The position numbers were made by a program, and so were the translations under genes. The notes under the pieces were generated by a model that worked only from the letters and a program-made list of their open reading frames with translations, had not been told where the DNA came from and did no database searches. This document shows positions 44,892-54,712 of a stretch of DNA of 64,000 nucleotides, piece by piece. Source of the stretch: Duganella sp. 1411 (GTDB taxonomy: Bacteria; Pseudomonadota; Gammaproteobacteria; Burkholderiales; Burkholderiaceae_D); assembly GCF_017833525.1 (NCBI RefSeq), contig NZ_JAFICD010000002.1, positions 806,001 through 870,000 on the forward strand, written 5' to 3'. Each line of letters starts with the position of its first letter. Position 1 is the stretch's first letter.

Positions 44892-47326
44892 TTTTCTTCG
44901 CCGCCGTGTTTGACAAAGCGGTCCAGCCAGCGCTGCTCCTCCCACAGCACGTGCAGGATCGATTCGCGCGCGCGGTACAGATGGTCCTCGCGCGGCAAGC
45001 CGACCAGCCGCGTGGTGCGGCCCAGGCCTTTGAGCGCCGAAAACATCCGTTCGCTCTGCAGATACGGCGTGGCGGGATTGCTGTCATCGAGCCCGTGCAC
45101 CAGCAGCAAAGGGGCGTTGATTTGATCGGCGTAATTGAATGGCGACATCGCCTGGTACACCTGCGGCGCCTGCCACAGCGCGCGCGCCTCGAGCTGGAAG
45201 CCAAACGGCGTCAGCGTGCGGTTATAGGCGCCCGACAGGCCCACCCCGGCGGCGAACAGTTTGGTGTGCGCCAGCAAATTGGCGACGGTAAAGGCCCCGT
45301 AGCTGTGCCCGCCAACGGCGATGCGGCGCGGGTCGGCGACCCCGATGCGGACGATCTCGGCGACGGCCGCCTCGGCCGACGCCGCGAGCTGGCCGACATA
45401 GCTATCGTTCGGCGCCGCGCCGGCGTCGCCGATGATCGGCATGGCTGGCCCGTCCAGCACGGCATAGCCCAGCCGCAGCATCGGCAACGGCCCGCGGGGA
45501 TCGACCGCGGCGTAGCGGTAGGGCGATCCCTGGACCTGCGCCGCCGCCGATTTGGACCGGAACTCCTGCGGATAGACCCACACCAGCACCGGCAGGCGGC
45601 CGTCGGCCTCGGCGCGATACCCCGGCGGCAAGTAGAGCTTGGCCGACAGCGGCACGCCATCGGCGCGCACATAAGCGAGCTGGCGGGATTCGACCGCGGA
45701 CATCCACGGCGCCGGGCTGGCGTGGTGCGTCAGCTGGCGCGCGGCGCCGTCGCCCTCGCGCACGTACAGATTGGGCGGCTCGTTGCTGCTTTCGCGCTGG
45801 GTGACGAAACGCCGGCCATCGCGGTCCAGCAACGCCAGCACCTTTTCATAATACGGCGCCCGCGAGCGCCAGAGGGTCGTGAAGCGCCCGTCCGCCAGGT
45901 TGTAGCGGCTGATCAGCGGCTGATCGCCCTCCGGCCCGGCGCCGTCGGCCGAAAAGACCAGCGCCTGGTCGTCGCCGGTGGTCGCCAGCACCTGCTCGCC
46001 GTTTGCCAGCGTGCGCTGCAGCGGCTTGCCGGGATCGCCGTAGCGATCGCCGTCCGCCACCTCAAACATCAGCGTCGGCGCGGCGTCCGCCTGGCCGGGC
46101 CGCAGGCGCCAGGTGCGGGTCGAGCGCTGCCGCCCCCAGCGCTCGGCCGCCACCGCCAGGTCATCGCTTCCCCACATGATCCGGGCAAGCCGGCCCTTCA
46201 GACGCGCCAGTAAAACGGGCGGCTGGCGGAACGGCGCCGCCCGCATGTACACCGCGTCGCGGTAGTCGGCGGCCCGGGCGGGGTCGCCGTCATCGAGCGC
46301 GCTGGCCCAATACAGCGTCGCCGGGGCGTCGGCGCGCCACCCGAACTGGCGCGGGCCCGCTTCCACGACGTCGCGGTCGGTGCCGCCACGCTCCCAGGCG
46401 CCGTTTTCGTGCAAGCCAATTACGCGTGCGCCCTCCCGGTCCAGCACCTCGGTAACGCGGGGGAAGCGATCCACGGCGACGGCATCCGAATACGGGCGCA
46501 GCAGCCGGCTGGCGAGCAAATAACGGCCGTCCGGCGACGCCGCCACGGCCAGGAACCGGTCGGGGGCGCCAAGCTTCGTGACCCGCCCGCCGACGTCGAC
46601 CCGCGCCAACTGCCTGGCGAGGTACCAGTCCAGCACGTCCGCGTCCTGCAGGCTCTTGAGGTGATCGGCGCCGGTTCGCGGCTGCGGTGCCGCGTTGGCA
46701 AGAAACTCCGTCATGACGGGAACGTTCTTGCGGGGCGTCGGTTCGGCGCGGGACGGCCGCGCAGGCACCAGGCTCACCAGCAGGGTGTCGGAACCCGCCA
46801 GCCAGGCGAAACCGGTGCTCAGCACGCTGTTCAGCGGCAGCGACAGCAAGCGCCGGGCGCGCGCGGCCTTGACATCCACCAGCCATAATTTGACGCCATC
46901 GTCCTCCCACAAGCTCAGGGCGAGCCATTGCTCGTCGGGAGAAAAACGGGCATCGGCGATGCGGGGCGCGGGGGGCAAGCCGCGTACCGCGACGGGTTTG
47001 CCGTCGGCGATGGAGAGGAGCGACAAGGAATTGCTAAATTGCGTACGGGCACCGGCGTGAAATTTGGTACTGATGGTCACGCCGGCCAGGCTGATGGTCT
47101 GCTCATCCACCACCTTCAAGTCGGGCATCGCCGCGCGCCCGAATTGGGCCACCACGCGGCGCAGCGGGCCGCCGAGATAGGTCGGCGCGGCGGGGGCATC
47201 GACGATGGCCTGCAGTTCCGCGCCCGGTAGCTGGTATTCCGCCGCAACGGCGGGGAGCGGGGCCGCGCTGATCAGCCGGGGCAGCAACAACAAGATGGCA
47301 ACACAGACACGTCGAATTATCTTCAT
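44888..47326 (-). CDS. Secreted S9-family serine peptidase (glutamyl-endopeptidase-like)
   Basis: 812 residues with a signal peptide (VCVAILLLLPRLISA). Beta-propeller about 90-560, then an alpha/beta hydrolase with Ser in GGHSYGAF (about 674), Asp in HGLDDSNP (about 745) and His in REDHLY (about 780). It resembles the S9D prolyl-oligopeptidase/glutamyl endopeptidase branch. Since it is secreted and coupled to hddA by a 4 bp overlap, it may trim the exported peptide or degrade it. A TTGACA (47425-47430) in an AT-rich stretch upstream may be the promoter for this gene and hddA. Confidence 0.88.
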   Translation of the reverse strand: MKIIRRVCVAILLLLPRLISAAPLPAVAAEYQLPGAELQAIVDAPAAPTYLGGPLRRVVAQFGRAAMPDLKVVDEQTISLAGVTISTKFHAGARTQFSNSLSLLSIADGKPVAVRGLPPAPRIADARFSPDEQWLALSLWEDDGVKLWLVDVKAARARRLLSLPLNSVLSTGFAWLAGSDTLLVSLVPARPSRAEPTPRKNVPVMTEFLANAAPQPRTGADHLKSLQDADVLDWYLARQLARVDVGGRVTKLGAPDRFLAVAASPDGRYLLASRLLRPYSDAVAVDRFPRVTEVLDREGARVIGLHENGAWERGGTDRDVVEAGPRQFGWRADAPATLYWASALDDGDPARAADYRDAVYMRAAPFRQPPVLLARLKGRLARIMWGSDDLAVAAERWGRQRSTRTWRLRPGQADAAPTLMFEVADGDRYGDPGKPLQRTLANGEQVLATTGDDQALVFSADGAGPEGDQPLISRYNLADGRFTTLWRSRAPYYEKVLALLDRDGRRFVTQRESSNEPPNLYVREGDGAARQLTHHASPAPWMSAVESRQLAYVRADGVPLSAKLYLPPGYRAEADGRLPVLVWVYPQEFRSKSAAAQVQGSPYRYAAVDPRGPLPMLRLGYAVLDGPAMPIIGDAGAAPNDSYVGQLAASAEAAVAEIVRIGVADPRRIAVGGHSYGAFTVANLLAHTKLFAAGVGLSGAYNRTLTPFGFQLEARALWQAPQVYQAMSPFNYADQINAPLLLVHGLDDSNPATPYLQSERMFSALKGLGRTTRLVGLPREDHLYRARESILHVLWEEQRWLDRFVKHGGEEK

Positions 47327-47489
47327 ACAACCAAGCGGCGGGTTTAGCTCCCCCGCTTCCTGCCTCAGGCAGCCGGTAGAGGCGTCGGGATGATTATGTG
47401 GAGCATGAGATAACTATATTTTATTGTCAAGATTTATTTTATTTAAAGAAACAGGCGGGCCGGCCCCGGGGCGGCTCGTCATCGTGTGT

Positions 47490-47500
47490 GGGGGGGGGGG
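47490..47500. other. Run of eleven G in an intergenic region
   Basis: Eleven consecutive G within 47327-47572, a 246 bp gap between the peptidase gene and tRNA-Ser that otherwise holds only the AT-rich promoter stretch and the tRNA terminator. No coding frame crosses it. Confidence 0.6.
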
Positions 47501-47541
47501 CATAGCGGCGGTCCGCCATGGCGCGGGGACGCGCCAAATGA

Positions 47542-47565
47542 AAAAACCCGCCGAAGCGGGTTTTT
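47542..47565 (-). terminator. Rho-independent terminator after tRNA-Ser
   Basis: On the minus strand CCCGC pairs with GCGGG over a CGAA/TTCG tetraloop, extended by an A-T stem, and ends in six T. It lies 8 bp after the tRNA 3' end. Confidence 0.85.
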
Positions 47566-47571
47566 ATATTA

Positions 47572-47662
<91 letters not shown>

Positions 47663-47977
47663 TAATGGTCCTGCACCGCCTATTCGGCGAAGGCAAGATT
47701 ATAACAGGCAACCAACCAAGACGGAAGCCCCAAAACACATCACCGGCCACGCCCCACCGGGGCGGCTCCGTGCTGCCCCCCGGCGCCAGCGACTTAGCAT
47801 CAGCAATCGTGAGCCGCGCGCTCAGTATTTACGATTTGCTTCCGCCGCCCGCAGCGGCTTATCGTGTATCCGCAATCCCAGCAGCCCGGCCCGTCAAAGC
47901 GGGCGGGGGTTGCCAGCCGGCGCCGGTGTTGAGGCCGCGCGCCTTCCTCCACTCCTCCTATGCCGACAGGCGCCACC
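47663..47977. other. 315 bp intergenic region upstream of cysE
   Basis: It contains the tRNA-Ser upstream region (an ATTATAAC stretch just beyond the tRNA 5' end is a likely -10) and GC-rich sequence before cysE. No gene, hairpin or repeat that I can support was seen. Confidence 0.5.
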
Positions 47978-48832
47978 ATGACCTCCTTGACCTTCGCCAG
48001 CCTTCAGCCACCCGCACCTCCGCCGCGCCGGATCGAGGGCGCGGCCAGCCATCGCCCCGCCCTCGACGGCATCTGGGGACAAGTATGCGAGGCGGCGGCG
48101 CGGCTCGCCGTCCGCGAACCGCTGCTGCGCCCCACGCTCGACGAACTCGTCCTCTCGCGCCGCAGCCCCGCCGCGCTGATCGCCGCCGTGCTGGCGCGGC
48201 GCCTGGGCGCGCGCGACATCCACCCGGCCGTGCTGCGGCCGCTGTTCGAGGATATCCTGGCCACCCGGCCGGACATCGTCGCCAGCATCGCGGCCGACCT
48301 GCAGGCGATCGTGCAACGCGATCCGGCCTGCCCCGACGCCCTGCACGCCCTGCTCAACCTGAAAGGCTTTCACGCCTTGCAGACCTACCGCATCGCGCAC
48401 AGCCTGTGGCGGGCCGAGCGCAAGGAGGCCGCGTTCGCCCTGTCCAGCCACGCGGCGATGGTGTTCGCCATCGACATCCATCCCGCCGCGCGCCTCGGTT
48501 CGGGCGTCATGCTCGACCACGGCACCGGCATCGTCATCGGTGAAACCGCCGTCGTCGACGACAACGTCTCGATCCTGCAAAACGTCACGCTGGGCGGCAC
48601 CGGCAAGGAACACGGCGACCGCCACCCGAAAATCCGCTCGGGCGTGATGCTGGGCGCGGGCGCCAAAATCCTCGGCAACATCGAAATCGGCGCCATGAGC
48701 AAGGTCGCCGCCGGCAGCGTGGTGCTGCACGACGTGCCCGCCCATTGCACCGTCGCCGGCATCCCCGCGCGCATCGTCCGCTACCAGCAGGTCGACAGCC
48801 GCCCGGCGTTCGAGATGGACCAAATGCCCTAG
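47978..48832 (+). CDS. cysE: Serine O-acetyltransferase
   Basis: 284 residues. CysE makes O-acetylserine, the cysteine precursor, from serine and acetyl-CoA. N-terminal helical domain (about 35-145) followed by a left-handed beta-helix: IHPAARLGSGVMLDHGTGIV, GETAVVDDNVSILQNVTLGG, KIRSGVMLGAGAKILGNIEI. The catalytic Asp-His pair is in MLDHGTG. The ATG at 47978 is preferred over 47960 for its AGGCG site. It stands alone between the tRNA and the efflux operon. Confidence 0.95.
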   Translation: MTSLTFASLQPPAPPPRRIEGAASHRPALDGIWGQVCEAAARLAVREPLLRPTLDELVLSRRSPAALIAAVLARRLGARDIHPAVLRPLFEDILATRPDIVASIAADLQAIVQRDPACPDALHALLNLKGFHALQTYRIAHSLWRAERKEAAFALSSHAAMVFAIDIHPAARLGSGVMLDHGTGIVIGETAVVDDNVSILQNVTLGGTGKEHGDRHPKIRSGVMLGAGAKILGNIEIGAMSKVAAGSVVLHDVPAHCTVAGIPARIVRYQQVDSRPAFEMDQMP

Positions 48833-48946
48833 CCCGCCCCCAGACATGGCGTCTGACGCAAGAGCAAAGTGCAAATGATGCGCCTTCCGCCATGTCACAC
48901 CCCGCCGTACCATGTCATCACCCTTATCGGATAAACAAGCCACTCC

Positions 48947-50422
48947 ATGAACCTGCCATTGAAACCCATCCCCCCCGGCCAGCACACCGCGCCGGCCCCC
49001 GCCGCCGGCGCCCCGCTGTCCATGTCCGTGCGCGGCGCCCTCGCCAGCCTGTCGCTGTCCATGCTGCTGCCGGCGCTGGGCACCAGCATCGCCAACGTCG
49101 GCCTGCCCGACATGGCCCGGGCCCTTCACGCGCCGTTCCAGAACGTGCAATGGATCGTGCTGGCCTACCTGCTGGCCATCACCGCCCTGATCGTCAGCGT
49201 CGGACGCCTCGGCGACATGGTCGGCCGGCGCCGCCTGCTGCTGGCCGGCATCGCGCTGTTCGCCGCCGCCTCGGTGCTGTGCGCGCTGGCGCCGTCGCTG
49301 TGGCTGCTGGTCGCCGCGCGCGCGCTGCAGGGCCTGGGCGCGGCCGTCATGATGGCGCTGACCATGGCCTTTGTCGGCGGCGTCGTGCCCAAGGCCCGCA
49401 CCGGCAGCGCCATGGGCCTGCTCGGCACCATGTCGGCGGTCGGCACCACGCTCGGCCCCGCGCTCGGCGGCCTGCTGATCGCAAGCTTCGGCTGGCAGGC
49501 CATTTTCCTCGTCAACGTCGCGCCGGCGCTGCTGGCGCTGCTGCTGGTGTACCGCTTCCTGCCGGCCGACCCGCGCGCCGCCGACGCCAAGCGGCCCGTG
49601 TTCGACCACCGCGGCACCCTGCTGCTGGCCGTGACGCTGGCCGCCTACGCGCTGGCCATGACGCTCGGGCGCGGCCAGTTCGGCGCGCGCAACGTGGCGC
49701 TGCTGCTGGCCGCGTGCGCCGGCGCCGCGCTGTTCGTGCGCGTCGAGCTCAAGGCGCCGGCGCCGCTGATCCGCCTGGCCATGTTGCGCGCGCCCGTGCT
49801 CAGCGCCGGCCTGGCCACCAGCCTGCTGGTGGCGACGGTCATGATGGCCACCCTGGTGGTCGGTCCGTTTTACCTCAGCCGCGGCCTCGGCCTGGGCCCG
49901 GCCGTGACCGGCATGGTGCTGGCGGCCGGGCCGCTGGTGGCGGCCTTTTGCGGCGTGCCGTCCGGCTGGCTGGTCGACCGCTACGGCGCCCGCCGCATGG
50001 GCGGCGCCGGCCTGTGCGGCGCGGTGGCGGCCTGCCTGGCGCTAGCGCTGACGCCGGCCACCCTGGGCATCCCCGGCTATGCCGCGCCGATCATGCTGCT
50101 CACGGCCAGCTACGCGCTGTTCCAGGCGGCCAACAACACCGCCGTGATGGGCGACATCGCCGCCGACCAGCGCGGCCTCGTGTCCGGCATGCTCAATCTG
50201 TCGCGCAACCTCGGCCTGGTCACCGGCGCCTCGATGATGGGTGCCGTGTTCGCCTACTTCGCCGGCGCCAGCGACATCGCCGCCGCCCCACCCGTCGCCA
50301 TGATCCGTGGCATGCATGCCACCTTCGCCGTGGCCAGCGCGCTGATCGCCGCCGCGCTGGCCATTTTCGCGCTCCGCCGCGCCCCGATCCAAACCCCTTC
50401 GCCTTCTGGAGACCAAGCATGA
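48947..50422 (+). CDS. MFS multidrug transporter, DHA2 (EmrB) family
   Basis: 491 residues with about 13-14 membrane helices. Motif A reads GRLGDMVGRRRLLL after helix 2, and motif C-like text GTTLGPALGGLL follows at helix 5, as in DHA2 drug:H+ antiporters. It is the first gene of a four-gene efflux operon, and its stop overlaps the start of the adaptor gene (ATGA). A drug or dye exporter is likely; substrate unknown. The cytoplasmic C-terminus is short. Confidence 0.9.
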   Translation: MNLPLKPIPPGQHTAPAPAAGAPLSMSVRGALASLSLSMLLPALGTSIANVGLPDMARALHAPFQNVQWIVLAYLLAITALIVSVGRLGDMVGRRRLLLAGIALFAAASVLCALAPSLWLLVAARALQGLGAAVMMALTMAFVGGVVPKARTGSAMGLLGTMSAVGTTLGPALGGLLIASFGWQAIFLVNVAPALLALLLVYRFLPADPRAADAKRPVFDHRGTLLLAVTLAAYALAMTLGRGQFGARNVALLLAACAGAALFVRVELKAPAPLIRLAMLRAPVLSAGLATSLLVATVMMATLVVGPFYLSRGLGLGPAVTGMVLAAGPLVAAFCGVPSGWLVDRYGARRMGGAGLCGAVAACLALALTPATLGIPGYAAPIMLLTASYALFQAANNTAVMGDIAADQRGLVSGMLNLSRNLGLVTGASMMGAVFAYFAGASDIAAAPPVAMIRGMHATFAVASALIAAALAIFALRRAPIQTPSPSGDQA

Positions 50423-51558
50423 AGCTCCCCCGTCCCATCCCGCCGCTGCCGGCGGCGCTGTTATCGCTGCTGGCCCTGGCCGCCAGCGCCACCCTGTCCG
50501 GCTGCGCCCGCTCCGAGGCGGCCGCCGGCGGCCCGCCGCCCCCGGCCACCGTCTCCGTGGCGCTGCCCGAAACCTCCATGGTGCAGGCCAGCCTCGAATA
50601 CACCGGCCGCATCGAACCGTCGCAACGGGTCGAGGTGCGTTCGCGCGTGTCGGGCTACCTGCAGCAAATCACCTTCCGCGACGGCCAGCAGGTCAAGGCC
50701 GGCGACCCGCTGTTCGTGATCGACCCGCGGCCGTTCGCGGCCGCGCGCGACCGCGCCCAGGCCGGCCTGGCCCAGGCCGGCGCCCGCCGCAAGCTGGCCC
50801 AGGCCCAGTTCGAGCGCAGCGACCGCCTGCAGCGCACCGGCGCCGGCAGCACCGAGGAACTCGAGCGCGCCCGCGGCGAACTGGAAGGCGCGCAGGCGGC
50901 CGTGCTGCTGAGCCAGGCGGAACTGCGCGCGGCCGAACTGGAGCTGTCCTTCACCACCATGCGCGCGCCGATCGCCGGTACCGTCTCGGACCGCCGCGTC
51001 GATGTCGGCAACTATGTCGCCGGCGGCGCCGCCCAGGGCGGCGTGCTCACCACCATCGTCGCCCACAGCCCCGCGCGCGCCGTGGTCGACTTGTCGGAGG
51101 CCGACTTCCAACGCCTGCGCCAGCAGGACAAGCTGCCGGCCCGGGTCGAACTGTCGCTCGACGGCGGTCCGGTGCGCGACGCCACGGTCGACTTCGTCGA
51201 CAACGAGATCGGCGCCCGCTCGGGCACGGTGCGCCTGCGCGCCAGCCTGGCCAACGCCGACCACGCCGTCATGCCGGGCAGTTTCGCGCGCGTGCGCATC
51301 CCGGTCGGCAACGCGCAGACGCGCCTGCTGGTGCCCGACGCCGCCATCCTCAGCGACCAGAACAAAAAAATGGTGCTGGTGGTGGACGAGGCGGGCAAGG
51401 TGGCGCCGCGCCGGCTCGAACTGGGCGGGCTGCGCGGCGACCGCCAGATCGTGCTGTCCGGCCTCGGCGCCCGCGAGCGCGTGATCGTCTCCGGCGCGGC
51501 CAAGGTCAAGCCGGGCGACCAGGTGCTGGTGGCCGCCGCGCGCGCCAACGGCGCATAA
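50419..51558 (+). CDS. RND efflux membrane fusion protein (lipoprotein)
   Basis: 379 residues. N-terminal signal with lipobox LSGC (ALAASATLSGCARS), so it is an inner-membrane-anchored periplasmic adaptor of the AcrA/MexE type. Barrel-sandwich text GRIEPSQRVEVRSRVSGYLQ, a coiled-coil hairpin with TEELERARGELEGAQ, and SFTTMRAPIAGTVSDRRVDV. It links the downstream RND pump to the outer-membrane channel. The start overlaps the MFS gene stop. Confidence 0.95.
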   Translation: MKLPRPIPPLPAALLSLLALAASATLSGCARSEAAAGGPPPPATVSVALPETSMVQASLEYTGRIEPSQRVEVRSRVSGYLQQITFRDGQQVKAGDPLFVIDPRPFAAARDRAQAGLAQAGARRKLAQAQFERSDRLQRTGAGSTEELERARGELEGAQAAVLLSQAELRAAELELSFTTMRAPIAGTVSDRRVDVGNYVAGGAAQGGVLTTIVAHSPARAVVDLSEADFQRLRQQDKLPARVELSLDGGPVRDATVDFVDNEIGARSGTVRLRASLANADHAVMPGSFARVRIPVGNAQTRLLVPDAAILSDQNKKMVLVVDEAGKVAPRRLELGGLRGDRQIVLSGLGARERVIVSGAAKVKPGDQVLVAAARANGA

Positions 51559-51568
51559 GGGGGCGGCC

Positions 51569-54500
51569 ATGCGTTTTTCCCAATTCTTCATCCGCCGCCC
51601 GGTGTTCGCCATCGTGCTCTCGATCCTGGTCACCCTGGTGGGCGCGGTGTCGGCCCTGCGCCTGCCGATCTCGGAATATCCCGAGATCGTGCCGCCCACG
51701 GTGACCGTCAAGGCGACCTACCCGGGCGCCTCGGCGCAGGAGATCGCCGACACCGTCGCCGCCCCGATCGAACAGGAGATCAACGGCGTCGACGGCATGC
51801 TCTACCTGTCGTCGCAATCGGTCGGCGACGGCAAGCTCACCATCAGCGTGGTGTTCAAGCCCGGCACCGACGTCGAGCAGGCCCAGTCGCTGGTGCAAAA
51901 CCGCGTGGCGGTGGCCGAATCGCGCCTGCCCGAGGCGGTGCGCCGGCTCGGCCTGGCCGTCAAGAAGTCCTCGCCCGACCTGCTGATGGTGGTGCTGTTC
52001 GATTCGCCCGAGGGCACCCGCGACCAGCAATACATCTCCAACTTCATCGGCACCGCCGTCAAGGACAAGCTGGCCCGGGTCGAGGGCGTGGGCGACATCT
52101 ACAGCCGCGGCGCGCGCGACTTCTCGATGCGCATCTGGCTCGATCCGGCGCGCGTGGCCGCGCGCGGGCTGAGCGGCGCGGACGTGATCGCGGCGGTGCG
52201 GCAAGCCAACTCCCAGGTCGCCGCCGGCGCCCTGAACCAGCCGCCCGGCGTCGATGACGGCGGCGCCTACCAGGTGCAGGTGCAGGCGCAAAGCCGGCTG
52301 CGCGACGTCGCCGAGTTCGAATCCATCGTGGTCGCCGCCCCCGCCGACGGCGGCGTGGTGCGCCTGCGCGACGTGGCGCGGGTCGAGATGGGCGCCCAGG
52401 ATTACACCGAAAGCGGCTTCGTCGACAACCGCACGGCGATCGCGCTGGGCATCAACCTGCTGCCGGGCGCCAACGCGCTGGCCACCGGCGAGCGCGTGCT
52501 GGCCGAACTGGAGCGCATGCGCGCCGACTTCCCGCGCGACGTCGCCTTCCACGCGCACTACAACCCGACCAAGTACATCCGCGCCTCGATCGACAAGGTG
52601 CGCGACACCATCTTCGAGGCGGCGCTGCTGGTGTGCCTGGCCATGCTGCTGTTCCTGGGCTCGTGGCGCGCGGCCGTGATCCCGATCCTGGCCATTCCGG
52701 TGTCGCTGGTGGGCACCTTCGCCGTGCTCGGCGCGCTGGGCTACTCGCTCAACACGCTCTCGCTGTTCGGCCTGGTGCTGGCGATCGGCATCGTCGTCGA
52801 CGACGCCATCGTGGTGGTGGAAAACGTCGAGCGGCACATGGAGGAAGGCCTGGGCGCGGTCGCCGCCGCCCAGCGCAGCATGGACGAGGTCGGCTTCGCG
52901 CTGATCGCCATCGCGCTGGTGCTGGTGGCCGTGTTCGTGCCGACCGCCTTCATCGACGGTATCTCCGGCATGTTCTACCGCCAGTTCGCCGTCACCATCG
53001 CCGCCTCCACCGTGATCTCGGCGCTGACCTCGCTGACGCTGTCGCCGGCGCTGGCGGCGCTGCTGCTCAAGCCGCGGCGCGACCCCAACGCCCTGGGCGC
53101 GCGCTGGATGCGCGTGTTCAACGGCGGGTTCGCCCGCCTGACCGGGCGCTACGTCGGGCTGACCGGCCGCATCCTGTCGCGCCGCTGGCTGATGCTGCCG
53201 GTGTACCTGGCGGTGGCGGGCCTGACCGTGTGGCGCCTGGACGTGACGCCGCGCGGCTTCGTGCCCCAGCTCGACCGCGGCTACGCGATCGTCTCGATCC
53301 AGCTGCCGGCCGGCTCGACGCTGGCGCGCACCAGCGAGGTGGTGCGCGACGCCACCGCCCGCCTGATGAGCCACCCGGGCGTGGCCCACACCGCCGCCTT
53401 CGTCGGCACCGACGGCGCCACGTTCACCTCGGCGCCCAACGCGGCCGTCATCTTCACCATGTACAAGGACTTCGGCGACCGCGCCAGCGACGGCCTGGAC
53501 GGCCCGGCCATGCTGGGCGCGCTGCGCGGCAAGCTGGCGCCGATCAGCGCGGCGCGCGTGATGGTGATCCCGCCGCCGTCGGTGCCCGGCATCGGCACCG
53601 GCGGCGGCTTCAAGCTGATCCTGCGCGACACCGCCGGCCTGGGGCCGCAGGCGCTGCAGGCGGCCGCGCGCGGCATCGTCGCCGAGGCCTCCAAGCTGCC
53701 GTCGGTGATGGGCGCGTTCACGCCGTACAACGCCATGAGCCCGCAGATCAAGGTCGACATCGACCGCACCAAGGCCGAGTACCTGGGCGTGCCGCTGCAG
53801 CGGGTCAACGAGACCTTGCAAAGCTACATGGCGCCGGTGTTCGTCAACGACATGAACCTGATGGGCAGGGTCTGGCGCGTCACCGCCCAGGCCGACGCGC
53901 CGTACCGCCGCGGCGTGGCCGACCTGGCCGCGCTCAAGACGCGCGCCAACGACGGCGCCATGGTGCCGCTGGGCGGCCTGGCCACCTTCAGCGAGGGCAC
54001 GGCGCCGTTCCGCGTGCCGCGCTACAACCTGTATCCCGGCGCCGAGATCCAGGGCAACACGCGCCAGGGCTACTCGACCGGGCAGACCATCGCCGCCATG
54101 GAGGCGCTGCTCAAGGCGCGCCTGCCGGCCGGCTTCGACTACGAGTGGACCGAACTGGCGCTGCAGGAGAAACACGCCGGCGGCAGCACCGGCCTGGTGC
54201 TGGGCCTGGCCGTGCTGCTGGTGTACCTGCTGCTGGCGGCGCTGTTCGAGAGCTGGCTGCTGCCGCTGTCGGTGGTGCTGATCGTGCCCAGCTGCGTGCT
54301 GGCGACGCTGCTGGGCGTGTCCTGGCGCGGCCTGGACAACAACGTGCTGACCCAGATCAGCATCGTGGTGCTGATCGGCCTGGCGGCCAAGAACGCCATC
54401 CTGATCGTCGAGTTCGCGCGCCAGGCGATGGCCGCCGGCGCCGACGCCCGCGCGGCGGCCATCGGCGCGGCCCGCACGCGGCTGCGGCCGATCCTGATGA

Positions 54501-54712
54501 CGTCGCTGGCGTTCCTGCTGGGCGCGATCCCGCTGATGTTCTCGACCGGCCCGGGCGCCGAGATGCGCCAATCGATGGGCACGGCCGTGTTCGCCGGCAT
54601 GCTGGGCGTGACGCTGTCGGGCCTGTTGTTCACACCATTGTTTTTCACCGTGCTGAGCAGGCGCCGCGCCGCGCCCGCCCTCCGCGCGGCACCGGTCGGG
54701 GAGGCCGCATGA
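51569..54712 (+). CDS. RND (HAE1) multidrug efflux pump
   Basis: 1047 residues, the full length. N-terminus FSQFFIRRPVFAIVLSILV, the first large periplasmic loop, membrane helix 4 with the proton-relay Asp pair in LVLAIGIVVDDAIVVVEN, second loop, and the C-terminal helices with GLAAKNAILIVEFARQAM. Closest in form to MexF/AcrB-type pumps. It lies between adaptor and channel genes of the same operon and its stop overlaps the channel start. Confidence 0.97.
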   Translation: MRFSQFFIRRPVFAIVLSILVTLVGAVSALRLPISEYPEIVPPTVTVKATYPGASAQEIADTVAAPIEQEINGVDGMLYLSSQSVGDGKLTISVVFKPGTDVEQAQSLVQNRVAVAESRLPEAVRRLGLAVKKSSPDLLMVVLFDSPEGTRDQQYISNFIGTAVKDKLARVEGVGDIYSRGARDFSMRIWLDPARVAARGLSGADVIAAVRQANSQVAAGALNQPPGVDDGGAYQVQVQAQSRLRDVAEFESIVVAAPADGGVVRLRDVARVEMGAQDYTESGFVDNRTAIALGINLLPGANALATGERVLAELERMRADFPRDVAFHAHYNPTKYIRASIDKVRDTIFEAALLVCLAMLLFLGSWRAAVIPILAIPVSLVGTFAVLGALGYSLNTLSLFGLVLAIGIVVDDAIVVVENVERHMEEGLGAVAAAQRSMDEVGFALIAIALVLVAVFVPTAFIDGISGMFYRQFAVTIAASTVISALTSLTLSPALAALLLKPRRDPNALGARWMRVFNGGFARLTGRYVGLTGRILSRRWLMLPVYLAVAGLTVWRLDVTPRGFVPQLDRGYAIVSIQLPAGSTLARTSEVVRDATARLMSHPGVAHTAAFVGTDGATFTSAPNAAVIFTMYKDFGDRASDGLDGPAMLGALRGKLAPISAARVMVIPPPSVPGIGTGGGFKLILRDTAGLGPQALQAAARGIVAEASKLPSVMGAFTPYNAMSPQIKVDIDRTKAEYLGVPLQRVNETLQSYMAPVFVNDMNLMGRVWRVTAQADAPYRRGVADLAALKTRANDGAMVPLGGLATFSEGTAPFRVPRYNLYPGAEIQGNTRQGYSTGQTIAAMEALLKARLPAGFDYEWTELALQEKHAGGSTGLVLGLAVLLVYLLLAALFESWLLPLSVVLIVPSCVLATLLGVSWRGLDNNVLTQISIVVLIGLAAKNAILIVEFARQAMAAGADARAAAIGAARTRLRPILMTSLAFLLGAIPLMFSTGPGAEMRQSMGTAVFAGMLGVTLSGLLFTPLFFTVLSRRRAAPALRAAPVGEAA

